This document shows, piece by piece, positions 1 to 8,831 of a stretch of 64,000 nt of DNA. This DNA comes from Lachnospiraceae bacterium (lineage in GTDB: Bacteria; Bacillota; Clostridia; Lachnospirales; Lachnospiraceae). The notes under the pieces were generated by a model. It had not been told where the DNA came from. It worked only from the letters and a program-made list of their open reading frames with translations, and did no database searches. The stretch is from positions 186,001 to 250,000 of the forward strand of contig JAFYMC010000028.1 of assembly GCA_017556805.1 (NCBI GenBank), written 5' to 3'. The translations under genes and the position numbers were made by a program. The stretch's first letter is position 1; each line of letters opens with the position of its first letter.

Positions 1-1
1 G

Positions 2-1012
2 GAAACCGGAAATCCGAAGGAGCTTTCGGACCTTGGTCTTCGTTACGATTTGACCTTGCCACTGTCCCGTTACTATGCCTGCCACAGAGCAGACCTTCCG
101 GCACCGTTTAAGTGCATCCAGATTGACCAGGTGTTCCGTGCGGAGCGTCCGCAGAAAGGCCGCCTGCGCCAGTTTGTTCAGTGTGATATCGACATCTTGG
201 GCTCCGATTCCGTAAACTGTGAAATCGAGCTCATCAGCACTACCGCAAAGGCACTTTTAAATGTAGGCATCAAAAACTTCAAGGTGAAAATTAACGACCG
301 TCGTGTTTTAAAGAGTCTCATCTATGCCGCAGGCTTTACCCCGGCAGATGCAGACAGCGTATGTATCGTATTCGATAAAATGGACAAAATCGGCGCAGAA
401 GGTGTTGCCGCTGAGTTGATTGAAAAAGGCTTTGCCCCGGATACCGTAAAGAAGTTTACCGACCTCATGAGTATTTCTCCGTTTACCTTAGACGAAGCAG
501 TAAAATACTGTGAGGACAAGGCTCCGGTAGAGAGCTTACGCTATATCATCGACACCGTTACCACGCTTGCGGGAGATTCCTTCTCCATCGTTTACGATAA
601 GTCTCTGGTACGTGGTCAGGGCTACTACACCGGCACAATTTTCGAAATCGAGTCTCTGGACTTCGGTAGCTCCATTGCAGGCGGCGGCCGTTACGACAAC
701 TTAATCGGCAAGTTCTTAAACGAGTCCGTTCCGGCTGTGGGCTTCTCCATCGGTTTTGAGCGTATTGCCAGCATCTTAACCGCTGCAAACTATCAGATTC
801 CGGATGATAAGAAGCGTATCGCCGTTATTTACGATACCGCTGATATTCTCCCGGCATTAGCAAAGGCCGATGAATTCCGTAGTACCTACGAAGTCGTTCT
901 TTACGAACGTCCGAAGAAGTTGGGTAAACTGTTCGGAAAGTTGGAGGAGCAGGGCTTCTACGGCTGCTATATTTTAAACGAGTCCGAAGACATCAAAGTA
1001 TTCGGCGCATAA
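2..1012 (+). CDS. hisS: Histidine--tRNA ligase, 5'-truncated by window edge
   Basis: Charges tRNA-His with histidine in the cytoplasm. The reading frame is open from base 2, so the gene begins before the window; 336 residues are visible. Class II motif 2 is seen as FRAERPQKGR near residue 45. The histidine-binding segments are LVRGQGYYTG and AGGGRYDNL, and motif 3 is GFSIGFERI. The segment LVRGQGYYTG differs slightly from the common LVRGLDYYT form. After motif 3 about 85 residues remain, a short anticodon-binding domain. A strong intrinsic terminator follows 18 bases after the stop. The full catalytic motif set argues for a true synthetase rather than a HisZ-type paralogue. Confidence 0.93.
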   Translation, partial: ETGNPKELSDLGLRYDLTLPLSRYYACHRADLPAPFKCIQIDQVFRAERPQKGRLRQFVQCDIDILGSDSVNCEIELISTTAKALLNVGIKNFKVKINDRRVLKSLIYAAGFTPADADSVCIVFDKMDKIGAEGVAAELIEKGFAPDTVKKFTDLMSISPFTLDEAVKYCEDKAPVESLRYIIDTVTTLAGDSFSIVYDKSLVRGQGYYTGTIFEIESLDFGSSIAGGGRYDNLIGKFLNESVPAVGFSIGFERIASILTAANYQIPDDKKRIAVIYDTADILPALAKADEFRSTYEVVLYERPKKLGKLFGKLEEQGFYGCYILNESEDIKVFGA

Positions 1013-1030
1013 TTCCGTTTTTAACAACCA

Positions 1031-1061
1031 AGGGCTGTCACAACATGTGACAGCCCTTTTT
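1031..1061 (+). terminator. Intrinsic terminator after hisS
   Basis: A 12-bp perfect stem (AGGGCTGTCACA pairing with TGTGACAGCCCT), a 3-nt loop and a run of five T. It separates hisS from the export operon. Confidence 0.92.
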
Positions 1062-1077
1062 CGGATGCAGGGCAGAC

Positions 1078-1106
1078 TTGCATTTTATCCGGTTCCATAG
1101 TATACT
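1078..1106 (+). promoter_or_regulatory. SigmaA promoter of the export operon
   Basis: TTGCAT at 1078-1083, a 17-bp spacer, then TATACT at 1101-1106. It lies just after the hisS terminator and upstream of four tightly spaced genes. Confidence 0.8.
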
Positions 1107-1159
1107 TTTTACGTAACAAACTGTTGGCGGTCACATTCTGCCGGAAAGGACGGTGCCTT

Positions 1160-1825
1160 TTGCTTAACGTAGAACACATTTCGTTTTCTTATCGTAAAAA
1201 AGAAGTTCTCCGGGATATTTCCTTTACCGCAAAGGAAGGAGATTTTATCGGTATCATCGGGAAAAACGGATGCGGCAAATCCACTCTCCTTTCAGTTCTC
1301 GCGGGAGTCAGACTACCGGCAGGCGGCACCGTATCCTTTGACGGTGTACCTCTGTTTTCCAAAAAAGGAGCATCGGCCGGCATCATTGGCTATGTTCCCC
1401 AGTTAAACCCTTTGCTTCCGGAGCTTTCCGTCCGGGACAATGTAAGACTTTGGAAACAAAAAAGCACCGCACCGGATACCTCTTCCGACGAACTGTTCCT
1501 CCGACTGGAACTGACCGACGTTATGCACACTCCGGTGGCAAAGCTGTCGGAGGGCCTAAAAAAGCGGGTCAGCATTGCTTCCGTTTTACAGAACCATCCG
1601 AAGATACTGATTTTGGACGAACCGTCCGCAGCCCTGGACTTACCTTGTAAGGAAGTTATACACAAACAACTGCTTACGTTTTCCGAACAGGGCGGAATTG
1701 TCCTGTTTACCTCCCATGAGGAGGCGGAGCTTTCACTCTGTTCTACTCTTTATATATTAAAAGAGGGCTGCCTGTTGCAGGTTCCGAACACATTAGATAA
1801 ACATACGCTGATACAACAGTTTTAA
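1160..1825 (+). CDS. ABC transporter ATP-binding protein
   Basis: Cytoplasmic ATPase subunit of an ABC exporter, 221 residues. Walker A (GKNGCGKST) is at residues 34-42. A degenerate signature, LSEGLKKR, is followed by Walker B (ILILDEPSAALD) and an H-loop in TSHEE. The start chosen is the TTG at 1160, nine bases after GGAAAGGA; an in-frame upstream start at 1124 has no ribosome site. The next genes are a lipoprotein and two ABC-2 type permeases, spaced 19 and 32 bases apart and then overlapping, so this ATPase probably powers those permeases. The substrate cannot be told from sequence. Confidence 0.88.
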   Translation: MLNVEHISFSYRKKEVLRDISFTAKEGDFIGIIGKNGCGKSTLLSVLAGVRLPAGGTVSFDGVPLFSKKGASAGIIGYVPQLNPLLPELSVRDNVRLWKQKSTAPDTSSDELFLRLELTDVMHTPVAKLSEGLKKRVSIASVLQNHPKILILDEPSAALDLPCKEVIHKQLLTFSEQGGIVLFTSHEEAELSLCSTLYILKEGCLLQVPNTLDKHTLIQQF

Positions 1826-1844
1826 CCTTAGGAGGATTGGGATT

Positions 1845-3278
1845 ATGAAAACAACAAACGCACACGCGAATACACGCATCTTGCGCTCTTTCATCACTGT
1901 CATTGTACTTTGTACCATGCTGTTTTCCCTTTCGGGCTGTTCAAAAAAAGACCCTCGGGAAGACCTTGATGCCGCTTACCAAAAGACCTTTGTAGACGAT
2001 AATCCGATGGCATCCGTACTGGGTCTTACGGAGCTTACGACCAAACTCAATGAAAATGCGGCTCACTCTGCCGGTTACTCCTTTACCATTCAGGAAATTT
2101 CCGGCAAGGGCTTGGAGCAGTACGCGGGCTTTCTATCCGGTCTCGGATTTTCCGTTGACCGCGCTTCCGATTTATTAAACAGAAAAAGCATTGCTACCTT
2201 GGATATTACCTACGCAGGCACCACCTGCCTCACCTTAGGAGGACAGATTCAGGGATCCGAGCTTTTCTTTACGGTTCCGCAGTTATTGGATCATAACGTA
2301 ACCGTGGATCTTGCCACCATGCAGGAGGATTTAACCTCCGATTCCATGGTTGCACAATTACTCAAAGCCTACGAAATCTCCTTACCGGAGAACCTTTTTG
2401 CAGAGCTGTCACAGGTACTCGCCACCACTTCGGAAAATACCGAAGACTTGCTTGCCGCATGGGAAGCATTAGATGCGGCACTTCTCGTAGAAAAGCTTGG
2501 CAAGAAAGAAATCTCCCTGCCGGAAAACGTTACCGCAAAGCACGTATATAAGGTTACAATCCCGAAGCAGGCTTATGTAGACTTCATGAATGCATATTTC
2601 GATTATTCCGAACAATCCTCCGCGCTCCTTAAAAACACCTTCGCTCCGGAGGAAGAAGGCGGGTCCGACTCTGATTTTGCAAACGCAAAAGAAGAATTCC
2701 GGAAGCTGGCCGACTCCATGGGTGACATTGTCGTCAATGTAGCCGTTACCAAGAACGGATATATCAACTATATGACAAGCACGATTACCGCAGAAGAAGA
2801 CACTGCCACCTTTACCGCCACCTTTACCGGAACAAACGCACCGTTAGAAGCGTGCAAGCTTGTTGCGGATGCCACCTTGGATGGGAAAGCATATCACTTT
2901 GACCTTGTGCAGGAGTTTAATCCTATGGACAAGGAAATCGATATTACCGCAAAAGCCAGCGAGGATAACACACGACTGTTCTTCTTTGACTGCGTCGGTA
3001 CCTTTGAAAACATTCAAAAAGGTGAGAAATTCGCTCTGGATTTGGACTATGTGGAGTTGGAGTACGGTACAGACTTCTCCCTTTCCCTTGCCGGTGACTG
3101 CTACGTAGATACTACCGCCTGCAACATTACCGCACCTGTCCCGTCCGAGCGCAACCTGCTTCGCATGAGTGAGGCAGATTACACCGCACTTTTACAGGAG
3201 ATAGAATCCAATTTAGAAGAAAACCTTCTTCTTTCCACCGTTTTCAAAATGCTTGATTTCGGAATCTCCATTAAGTAA
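1845..3278 (+). CDS. Predicted lipoprotein of ABC export operon, unknown function
   Basis: 477 residues. The N-terminus is basic, then hydrophobic, then a lipobox LSGC near residue 32, so the mature protein should be lipid-anchored outside the membrane. The rest is an acidic extracytoplasmic domain with many beta-prone Thr/Val stretches and no motif I recognise. The start ATG follows GGAGG. The gene sits between the ABC ATPase and the two permeases, which suggests an accessory subunit of that exporter or a substrate-engaging component. This role is inferred from position only. Confidence 0.8.
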   Translation: MKTTNAHANTRILRSFITVIVLCTMLFSLSGCSKKDPREDLDAAYQKTFVDDNPMASVLGLTELTTKLNENAAHSAGYSFTIQEISGKGLEQYAGFLSGLGFSVDRASDLLNRKSIATLDITYAGTTCLTLGGQIQGSELFFTVPQLLDHNVTVDLATMQEDLTSDSMVAQLLKAYEISLPENLFAELSQVLATTSENTEDLLAAWEALDAALLVEKLGKKEISLPENVTAKHVYKVTIPKQAYVDFMNAYFDYSEQSSALLKNTFAPEEEGGSDSDFANAKEEFRKLADSMGDIVVNVAVTKNGYINYMTSTITAEEDTATFTATFTGTNAPLEACKLVADATLDGKAYHFDLVQEFNPMDKEIDITAKASEDNTRLFFFDCVGTFENIQKGEKFALDLDYVELEYGTDFSLSLAGDCYVDTTACNITAPVPSERNLLRMSEADYTALLQEIESNLEENLLLSTVFKMLDFGISIK

Positions 3279-3310
3279 CATACAACGCCATACCCAAAGG
3301 AGGAACTGCC

Positions 3311-4507
3311 ATGTCCGTTCTCTTTTTTCTACAACTAAAAAGAGCTCTAAAAGCAGTTCCGCGGGTGATTGCAGGTGCAACCATCCCGCTTCTCCTTGTG
3401 GGCATGGCTGTTTTTTTTGCATGGAGCCATTACACCTCTTCCTCGAAAACACTCCTGTCCCCGGTAGCTTTGGTCAATCAGGATGCAGGCGATTCTCTTA
3501 ACATGATTCTTCCGATGATTACGGAATCCGAGGCGGCCTCCGGCTTTACTTTTATGGAAATGTCCGAGGCTGCGGCCATGAAAGCCCTTGAGAAGGGAGA
3601 TGTCTGCGCTGCCCTCATCCTCCCGAAGGACATGGTCTCCGGCATTTTAGACTCCACCAACACACCTGCCCGTCTGTATCTTCCTAAGAGTACTACAGCG
3701 CCTTCTCTTCTTATCGGCAAATACGCCGAGGCCGGTTCACGCACCTTAGGAGCCTCCCAGGCCGGGATTTATAGCGCTACCGACCTTTATAAAACCTACG
3801 GCCTTACCGACCATCTTTCCGATGTGTATTACGATATCAACACCGCCAATCTCAAATACGCCCTTTCCAGAGAGTCCGCCTTTTCGGTAGCATCTACTAC
3901 CGCAACCGGCATGCTCTCGCTTCCGGAATACTACGGCTGTACCCTGTTTCTTTGCATTCTGCTCTTTTTCGGAGCAGGTATGGGCAGTTTTCTGGGCACC
4001 CCTGCCCCGAAGACCTTTTCCGATCAACTCCGCAGAAACGGAATGGGTACCTTTTCCTTAGAACTGAGTCTGTTCCTTCCCCTCGGCCTGTTCTTTTTTA
4101 TTCTTACCTTTTGCCTTGGGGGATTGGCACATATTTTTCTTCCGGGGCTCAGCTTTACCGGAGCTACCGCCCTTTTCCTCCTGTGTCTGGCACTTTGCTT
4201 CACCGCCTTCACACAGCTCATCTTTTCCTTTACGAAAAACACCGGCCACGGACTGTTACTGTTTCTTTTCCTCGGCTTGTTTATGATATTATTTGGCGGA
4301 GGCTTTTTACCTTACGCCTTTTTACCGGATCTTTGCACCGACCTGACACCGTTCCTGCCCCTTGCCGCCTGTCTGGCAGGCCTGCGCCGGGCAGTTACCG
4401 GGGCTCTGTCTCTTACCGACAGTCTGCTCTTGCTGCTTCATTTCGGTGTACTTTCGGGCCTTCTGGTATTGCTTTCCTTAATCGGAAGAAGGGAGGTACA
4501 CGAATGA
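3311..4507 (+). CDS. ABC-2 type permease, first subunit
   Basis: 398 residues. One N-terminal membrane segment (about residues 17-35) is followed by a large extracytoplasmic loop of about 180 residues and then five or six C-terminal membrane segments rich in Leu, Phe and Gly. This topology is typical of ABC-2 type exporters such as the YhgE/Pip-like permeases. The ribosome site is AAAGGAGG, seven bases before ATG. The stop overlaps the start of the second permease (ATGA), so the two are translationally coupled and likely form a heterodimer with the upstream ATPase. Confidence 0.8.
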   Translation: MSVLFFLQLKRALKAVPRVIAGATIPLLLVGMAVFFAWSHYTSSSKTLLSPVALVNQDAGDSLNMILPMITESEAASGFTFMEMSEAAAMKALEKGDVCAALILPKDMVSGILDSTNTPARLYLPKSTTAPSLLIGKYAEAGSRTLGASQAGIYSATDLYKTYGLTDHLSDVYYDINTANLKYALSRESAFSVASTTATGMLSLPEYYGCTLFLCILLFFGAGMGSFLGTPAPKTFSDQLRRNGMGTFSLELSLFLPLGLFFFILTFCLGGLAHIFLPGLSFTGATALFLLCLALCFTAFTQLIFSFTKNTGHGLLLFLFLGLFMILFGGGFLPYAFLPDLCTDLTPFLPLAACLAGLRRAVTGALSLTDSLLLLLHFGVLSGLLVLLSLIGRREVHE

Positions 4508-5589
4508 ACCCACTTACCTTCTTTGCCCTACAGCTAAAACGTATCGGAAAACGTTCGTTTTTTGTCTGTCTGCTCCTTCTCTTTCCGATCCTTTTGTTTT
4601 TCCTCTCACGGGCCTTTACCGGAGAAGAAGACTCCCGTATCCAGGTAGGAATTTTCCTTGAAACGGAGGATTCGCTGGCAAAAACACTTTGCGAAAAACT
4701 GGTAACCTCGGAGGATTCCTTATTCTCCTTTTCCTACACAGACACCGAAGAAGACCTGATAAAGGCGGTACAAAGCAACCGCTTCGAATGCGGTTATCTG
4801 TTAAAAAAGGACCTGGGTGCAGAGCTTGACCGCAATCACCTGAAAAACCTGATTACGGTATACACCTCCGAAACCACCACTTGTACCGGCGTATTGAACG
4901 AACTGGTCTATGCCGCTTTATTTGAAGAATATTCCCTTTCCCTCCTTCAGTCCACTCTGGAGGAGGCTGGTCATCTTCCCTTTACGAAGACCGCATCGAA
5001 GGATAGTTCCCTGCCACCCGTGGCAAAGGAGGAACTTGAACGGATTTACCGTTCCCACCTGACGGACGGTTCCACCTTCCGTATTGATGTTATCCTGCCG
5101 TCGGAATCCGAAGAACTTCCGGCTACCGGTACACAAGCTGCCACTATGCCTTTGCTTCGAGGACTCACCGCCTTATTTTTACTATTGTGCGGCTTCGTTG
5201 CCCTGCTTACATCGGTACGCGATAACCAAAACGGACTGTATACCCGTCTTCACGCCATACAGAAGTTGCTGTATCCTTCCCTTACTCTTACGGCATACCT
5301 GCTTCCTTCCGCATGTGTCTGCCTGATAGGGTTGGGCATCAGTGGGACACTTACCCACTTGGGAACGGAGTTTTTGGCATTGTTTTGTTACATGATTGCA
5401 CTACTATTGTTTTACTTGCTTCTCGGGTCCTTACTTCGCAATCACACGCTACTGTGTGCCGCCTTCCCGGTTTTGGTTCTTTGTACCCTTGTATTTACAC
5501 CGGTAATTACGGACCTTTCCGCTTTTTTCCCTTGGATCAAAGCGGTACGTTACCTTTTCCCGACCTATTATTATCTTATGTTTTTCTAG
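4504..5589 (+). CDS. ABC-2 type permease, second subunit
   Basis: 361 residues, starting at the ATG that overlaps the stop of the preceding permease. A longer in-frame open frame reaches back to 3952, but that part is antiparallel noise within the first permease. The topology mirrors the first subunit: one N-terminal membrane segment (LLLLFPILLFFLS), a soluble extracytoplasmic loop to about residue 210, then a cluster of membrane segments at the C-terminus. It is the last gene of the ATPase, lipoprotein, permease, permease operon. Confidence 0.8.
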   Translation: MNPLTFFALQLKRIGKRSFFVCLLLLFPILLFFLSRAFTGEEDSRIQVGIFLETEDSLAKTLCEKLVTSEDSLFSFSYTDTEEDLIKAVQSNRFECGYLLKKDLGAELDRNHLKNLITVYTSETTTCTGVLNELVYAALFEEYSLSLLQSTLEEAGHLPFTKTASKDSSLPPVAKEELERIYRSHLTDGSTFRIDVILPSESEELPATGTQAATMPLLRGLTALFLLLCGFVALLTSVRDNQNGLYTRLHAIQKLLYPSLTLTAYLLPSACVCLIGLGISGTLTHLGTEFLALFCYMIALLLFYLLLGSLLRNHTLLCAAFPVLVLCTLVFTPVITDLSAFFPWIKAVRYLFPTYYYLMFF

Positions 5590-5652
5590 GTCACCGAAAG
5601 CGACACTTTTGTATTTCATTACACATATATATTTTGATTAGGAGAACTTGCA

Positions 5653-6318
5653 ATGGAACATAACGTAGATTTACATGAAATTTCCGACGGGAAATTATAT
5701 ACAAAAAATGATATGGTAAAGTTAGGCTGTGACGGTTGTACCGGCAAGGCCTCTTGCTGTCGTTTTGCAGAGGATACCATTACCCTGGACCCATACGATA
5801 TGTATCGGTTAAGCACCGGAGAGGGCCTGTCCTTCGAACTTCTTTACAGCAGAGCACTTATCGCCCTTTCTCCTGTCAAAGGGCTTTTACTTCCTCATCT
5901 GAACTTTTCCAAAGAAACCGGTTCCTGTCCGTTTTTAGAAACGGACGGTCTTTGTCGTATCCACGGAAACCGTCCGGGGCTTTGCCGCCTCTTCCCTCTG
6001 GCTCGTTACTTTGAAGAAGACAACTTGCACTACATCCTGCAGATACATGAATGTCCGAATCCGGTAACACCGAAAGTAAAAATAAAAAACTGGCTGGGAA
6101 TTCCGAATTTGGACCGTTACGAAGCGTTTCTTACCGAATGGCACAAGCTGGTTGCCGCTACCCAGAAAAAAATCACAGCCGCTACGGACAATCAAACCAT
6201 CAACACCGTAACGACTGTGTTCTTAAAGCTGTTTTATTTGACCCCATATGGGAAAGAGGAAGACTTCTACTCGCAGTTCCTGCAAAGGAAAGAAGCATTC
6301 CAAGCATCACTTACATAA
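5653..6318 (+). CDS. YkgJ-type cysteine cluster protein
   Basis: 221 residues. The cysteine pattern is that of the YkgJ/CxxCx family: CDGCTGKASCC near residues 26-36, then CPFLETDGLCRIHGNRP and CRLFP near residues 97-121, plus a further Cys in HECPNP. Such clusters are thought to bind a metal or Fe-S centre; the reaction is unknown. AGGAG precedes the ATG. The gene runs tail to tail with zupT, with the two stops overlapping by 8 bases. Confidence 0.82.
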   Translation: MEHNVDLHEISDGKLYTKNDMVKLGCDGCTGKASCCRFAEDTITLDPYDMYRLSTGEGLSFELLYSRALIALSPVKGLLLPHLNFSKETGSCPFLETDGLCRIHGNRPGLCRLFPLARYFEEDNLHYILQIHECPNPVTPKVKIKNWLGIPNLDRYEAFLTEWHKLVAATQKKITAATDNQTINTVTTVFLKLFYLTPYGKEEDFYSQFLQRKEAFQASLT

Positions 6319-7192
6319 ACAACAACAAGCTTACTGCCATCACCATCATTCCGGCAATGAGGCCGTAAATGGAGATATGATGCTCTCCGTACTCTCTGGC
6401 CGCCGGAAGAAGCTCATCCACGGAAATAAATACCATGATGCCTGCCACACCTGCAAAGATAATACCGAATACCACGTCATTCATGACCGGCATCAAAATC
6501 AGCCAGCCGATTAATGCGCCGATCGGCTCCGCAAGGCCGGAAATAAAGGAATAGAAAAATGCCTTTTTCCGGGAGCCGGTGGCCTGATAAATCGGCACTG
6601 ACACCGCAATTCCCTCCGGGATATTGTGGATGGCGATTGCTGCTACAATCGGTATTGCAATACTCGGGTCCTGTAAGGCGGAAACAAAGGTAGCCAGGCC
6701 TTCCGGGAAATTGTGCACCCCAACGGCCAGCGCAGTAAACACTCCCATGCGCATGAGCTTACTCTTCTTTGGGCTATCCTCTTCCGCTTCCACACACAGT
6801 TCCCTTCTCTCGCAGTCTTCTCTGGCGGCACAATCGTTACATTTTTCCCCCTTGGAACGCTTACAATCCGCCACAACTTGCTTCGCTTCGTGAGGATTCT
6901 CCTCCGAAGGAATCACCTTATCGATAATCGCAATCAAAAAGATACCTCCGAAAAAGGCTGCCACCGTAGCCCAGGAGCCGCCCTTTGTCCCAAGCTCCGT
7001 AATCAGAGAATCCTTCGCCTTTACAAATATCTCTATCATGGAAACATAAATCATGACACCTGCGGAAAAACCGAGGCTCAAGGACAAGAAACGCTTATTG
7101 GTTTTCTTTGCGACAAAGGCAATCAAACTACCGATTCCGGTACTTAATCCCGCAAATAAGGTAAGTAAAAAAGGAAACATAACCTGACCCAT
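6311..7192 (-). CDS. zupT: ZIP-family metal transporter (ZupT type)
   Basis: Imports divalent metals such as zinc, iron or manganese across the membrane. 293 residues with about eight membrane helices. The ZIP signature HNFPEGLATF lies in the first metal-binding helix and HNIPEGIAVS in the second. Between helices is a cysteine-rich loop (CNDCAAREDCERRELC) that could bind metal. The start at 7192 has AAAGG ten bases upstream. An inverted repeat resembling DtxR/IdeR operators lies upstream (7266-7291), pointing to metal-responsive repression. Which metal is used cannot be decided from sequence. Confidence 0.9.
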   Translation of the reverse strand: MGQVMFPFLLTLFAGLSTGIGSLIAFVAKKTNKRFLSLSLGFSAGVMIYVSMIEIFVKAKDSLITELGTKGGSWATVAAFFGGIFLIAIIDKVIPSEENPHEAKQVVADCKRSKGEKCNDCAAREDCERRELCVEAEEDSPKKSKLMRMGVFTALAVGVHNFPEGLATFVSALQDPSIAIPIVAAIAIHNIPEGIAVSVPIYQATGSRKKAFFYSFISGLAEPIGALIGWLILMPVMNDVVFGIIFAGVAGIMVFISVDELLPAAREYGEHHISIYGLIAGMMVMAVSLLLFM

Positions 7193-7265
7193 ATTCTCAC
7201 GACCTTTCTACCAGTATACGATACCGGTTATTTTATGTTACTATTTCGAATCATATAATATTTTC

Positions 7266-7291
7266 CTAAGGTTAGCAATCGCTAACCTTAG
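7266..7291. promoter_or_regulatory. DtxR/IdeR-like operator upstream of zupT
   Basis: Perfect 11-bp inverted repeat, CTAAGGTTAGC and GCTAACCTTAG, separated by AATC. The half-site resembles the actinobacterial DtxR/IdeR box (TTAGGTTAGSCTAACCTAA), with a wider centre. On the - strand a TTGACA (7314-7309) would place the -10 region inside this palindrome. Confidence 0.6.
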
Positions 7292-7312
7292 TTAATAATA
7301 ACATTATTTGTC

Positions 7313-7347
7313 AAAAAAAGCAAGACTTTTTTCACTGTCTTGCTTTT
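7313..7347 (-). terminator. Terminator after the MATE/Nudix/GNAT operon
   Basis: Stem AAAAGCAAGAC / GTCTTGCTTTT around an A-rich loop, followed on the - strand by seven T. Confidence 0.8.
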
Positions 7348-7358
7348 GTACTTTTTCT

Positions 7359-8264
7359 TTACAGTCTTTTCTTTGCCATCATATAATAAACACATATTTT
7401 ATACCCTGCATACCCATACATATGATCCAGTCCCGTATAAGTATATCCAAGGTATGCTTCCTTCATCCCCGCATCCTTTAAATACTTTGTCCCGATGGTA
7501 ACCATATTGACGCCGATATGCCGTCCCCGATGGCTTGGTTTTACCGTAGTACAGCCTACGCTTCCGAGCCCCTCTCCTTCCGTTTCCAGATTCACAAATA
7601 AGGTTCCTACGACTTCCTCTCCGTCTGTAGCAATCAGTACCTTCGGATTCTGCTTCCCCTCTCCCCGGTATAGTTCCTCGTTTTTATAATACTGTGTAAA
7701 CTCCCCGTACGCCGCATCGGTACATGCATACACCTTCTCTGCATCCTCCTCCGTGGCAAACCGGTAGCAAATCCCCTCTACCGTATCTCCTACGTTATAC
7801 TCTTCCGTTACAAACTCCGACAACGGAAACCGCATGTCAAAACAGTTGCAGTCCCAGGAATGGGTATATCCCCGCTTCTCAAAAAACTCGCTTGCCACAG
7901 TATCCAATCCCTCATACAACCGCTCATTCACCGCATCCGTATACCGTTTGCTTGTAGGTACTCCCGGCATCAGGTAATCATATCCGGCCCCTACGGTTAC
8001 CTCTTCAAAACCGGCATCCCTGACTGCTTGTTCTGCTTTAGAAAGCAGCTCCAATCCGATGCCTTTGTTTCGGTATTCCTGATCTACACAGAGCATGAGA
8101 ATCGTATTGTTATGTACAACGGCAGAACCGATTAAAACATTCTGTCCGTTGCGTTTTTCAATCACTTTACACTCTTTATTTTCTAAAATATTCCGTACTG
8201 TGGCGTCTTCCCGCACAATAAAAGGGAAGTTCCGGCGGAACAAATCGATCCATTCACTTATCAT
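7359..8264 (-). CDS. Tandem GNAT acetyltransferase
   Basis: 301 residues with two GNAT folds. The first acetyl-CoA motif is YRNKGIGLELL near residues 82-92; the second is HRGRHIGVNMV near residue 245. Tandem GNAT proteins transfer acetyl groups to small molecules or proteins; the substrate here is unknown. It is the last gene of a likely three-gene operon with a MATE exporter and a Nudix hydrolase (gap 32 bases to the Nudix gene), followed by a strong terminator. The pairing with a MATE exporter could suggest detoxification, which is inference. Confidence 0.85.
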   Translation of the reverse strand: MISEWIDLFRRNFPFIVREDATVRNILENKECKVIEKRNGQNVLIGSAVVHNNTILMLCVDQEYRNKGIGLELLSKAEQAVRDAGFEEVTVGAGYDYLMPGVPTSKRYTDAVNERLYEGLDTVASEFFEKRGYTHSWDCNCFDMRFPLSEFVTEEYNVGDTVEGICYRFATEEDAEKVYACTDAAYGEFTQYYKNEELYRGEGKQNPKVLIATDGEEVVGTLFVNLETEGEGLGSVGCTTVKPSHRGRHIGVNMVTIGTKYLKDAGMKEAYLGYTYTGLDHMYGYAGYKICVYYMMAKKRL

Positions 8265-8296
8265 TCCGAATCACCTTTCTATCTTCCATACAAGCG

Positions 8297-8818
8297 CTAC
8301 TCCCTCTCATGAGCTCCGTACTTCTTCCTTTTATCAAACAACAACTGTATCAACGATTTATAATACGGAATAAACACTCCCGTATCAAGCATAGCAAAAA
8401 TCTCATCTATGGTGGCCCACTTCACCCGTTGTACCTCCGACTCCTGTAGCGTTAGCGTATCGATATCCACTTCCTTTTCAATCAAATAAATATCATCGAA
8501 ACCCTTGTCAAAATTAATGGTCAAATGCGGACGTACTCCCTGTAAATCCAGTTTCAGACCGATTTCCTCAAGCACCTCCCGCTCTGCGGCATCCTGACTG
8601 GAATCTCCCATGGTGGCACTGCCGCCCACGGTAATGTCCCACATATTGGAAAAGCCTTCCTTAAAGGGCTGTCTCTGCTGAATCAGCATCTCACCTTTGC
8701 TGTTAAAAATGCATACATGCACCACCATATGATAGCTGTCGGCTGCAAACTCCGAGCCCCGTACCATGGTTCTCCCTGTTTTGATTCTGTCCTTATCGTA
8801 AACATCCCAAAGTTCCAT
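8297..8818 (-). CDS. Nudix hydrolase, YfcD/IPP-isomerase-like
   Basis: 173 residues. The Nudix box runs from GSATMGDSS to REVLEEIGL around residues 66-88; the first acidic residue of the box is Asp instead of the usual Glu. The N-terminus (MELWDVYDKDRIKTG) and a Met-initiated QQRQPFKEG segment resemble the isopentenyl-diphosphate-isomerase-like Nudix subgroup. It probably cleaves a nucleoside-diphosphate-linked or related substrate. It lies 13 bases downstream of the MATE gene in the same operon. Confidence 0.87.
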   Translation of the reverse strand: MELWDVYDKDRIKTGRTMVRGSEFAADSYHMVVHVCIFNSKGEMLIQQRQPFKEGFSNMWDITVGGSATMGDSSQDAAEREVLEEIGLKLDLQGVRPHLTINFDKGFDDIYLIEKEVDIDTLTLQESEVQRVKWATIDEIFAMLDTGVFIPYYKSLIQLLFDKRKKYGAHERE

Positions 8819-8831
8819 TCTTATCCTCCTG

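Noticed and set aside
3952-4503. N-terminal extension of the second ABC permease
   Set aside because: The frame is open back to 3952 but lies wholly inside the first permease gene and has no ribosome site. The ATGA overlap at 4504 gives a natural start.
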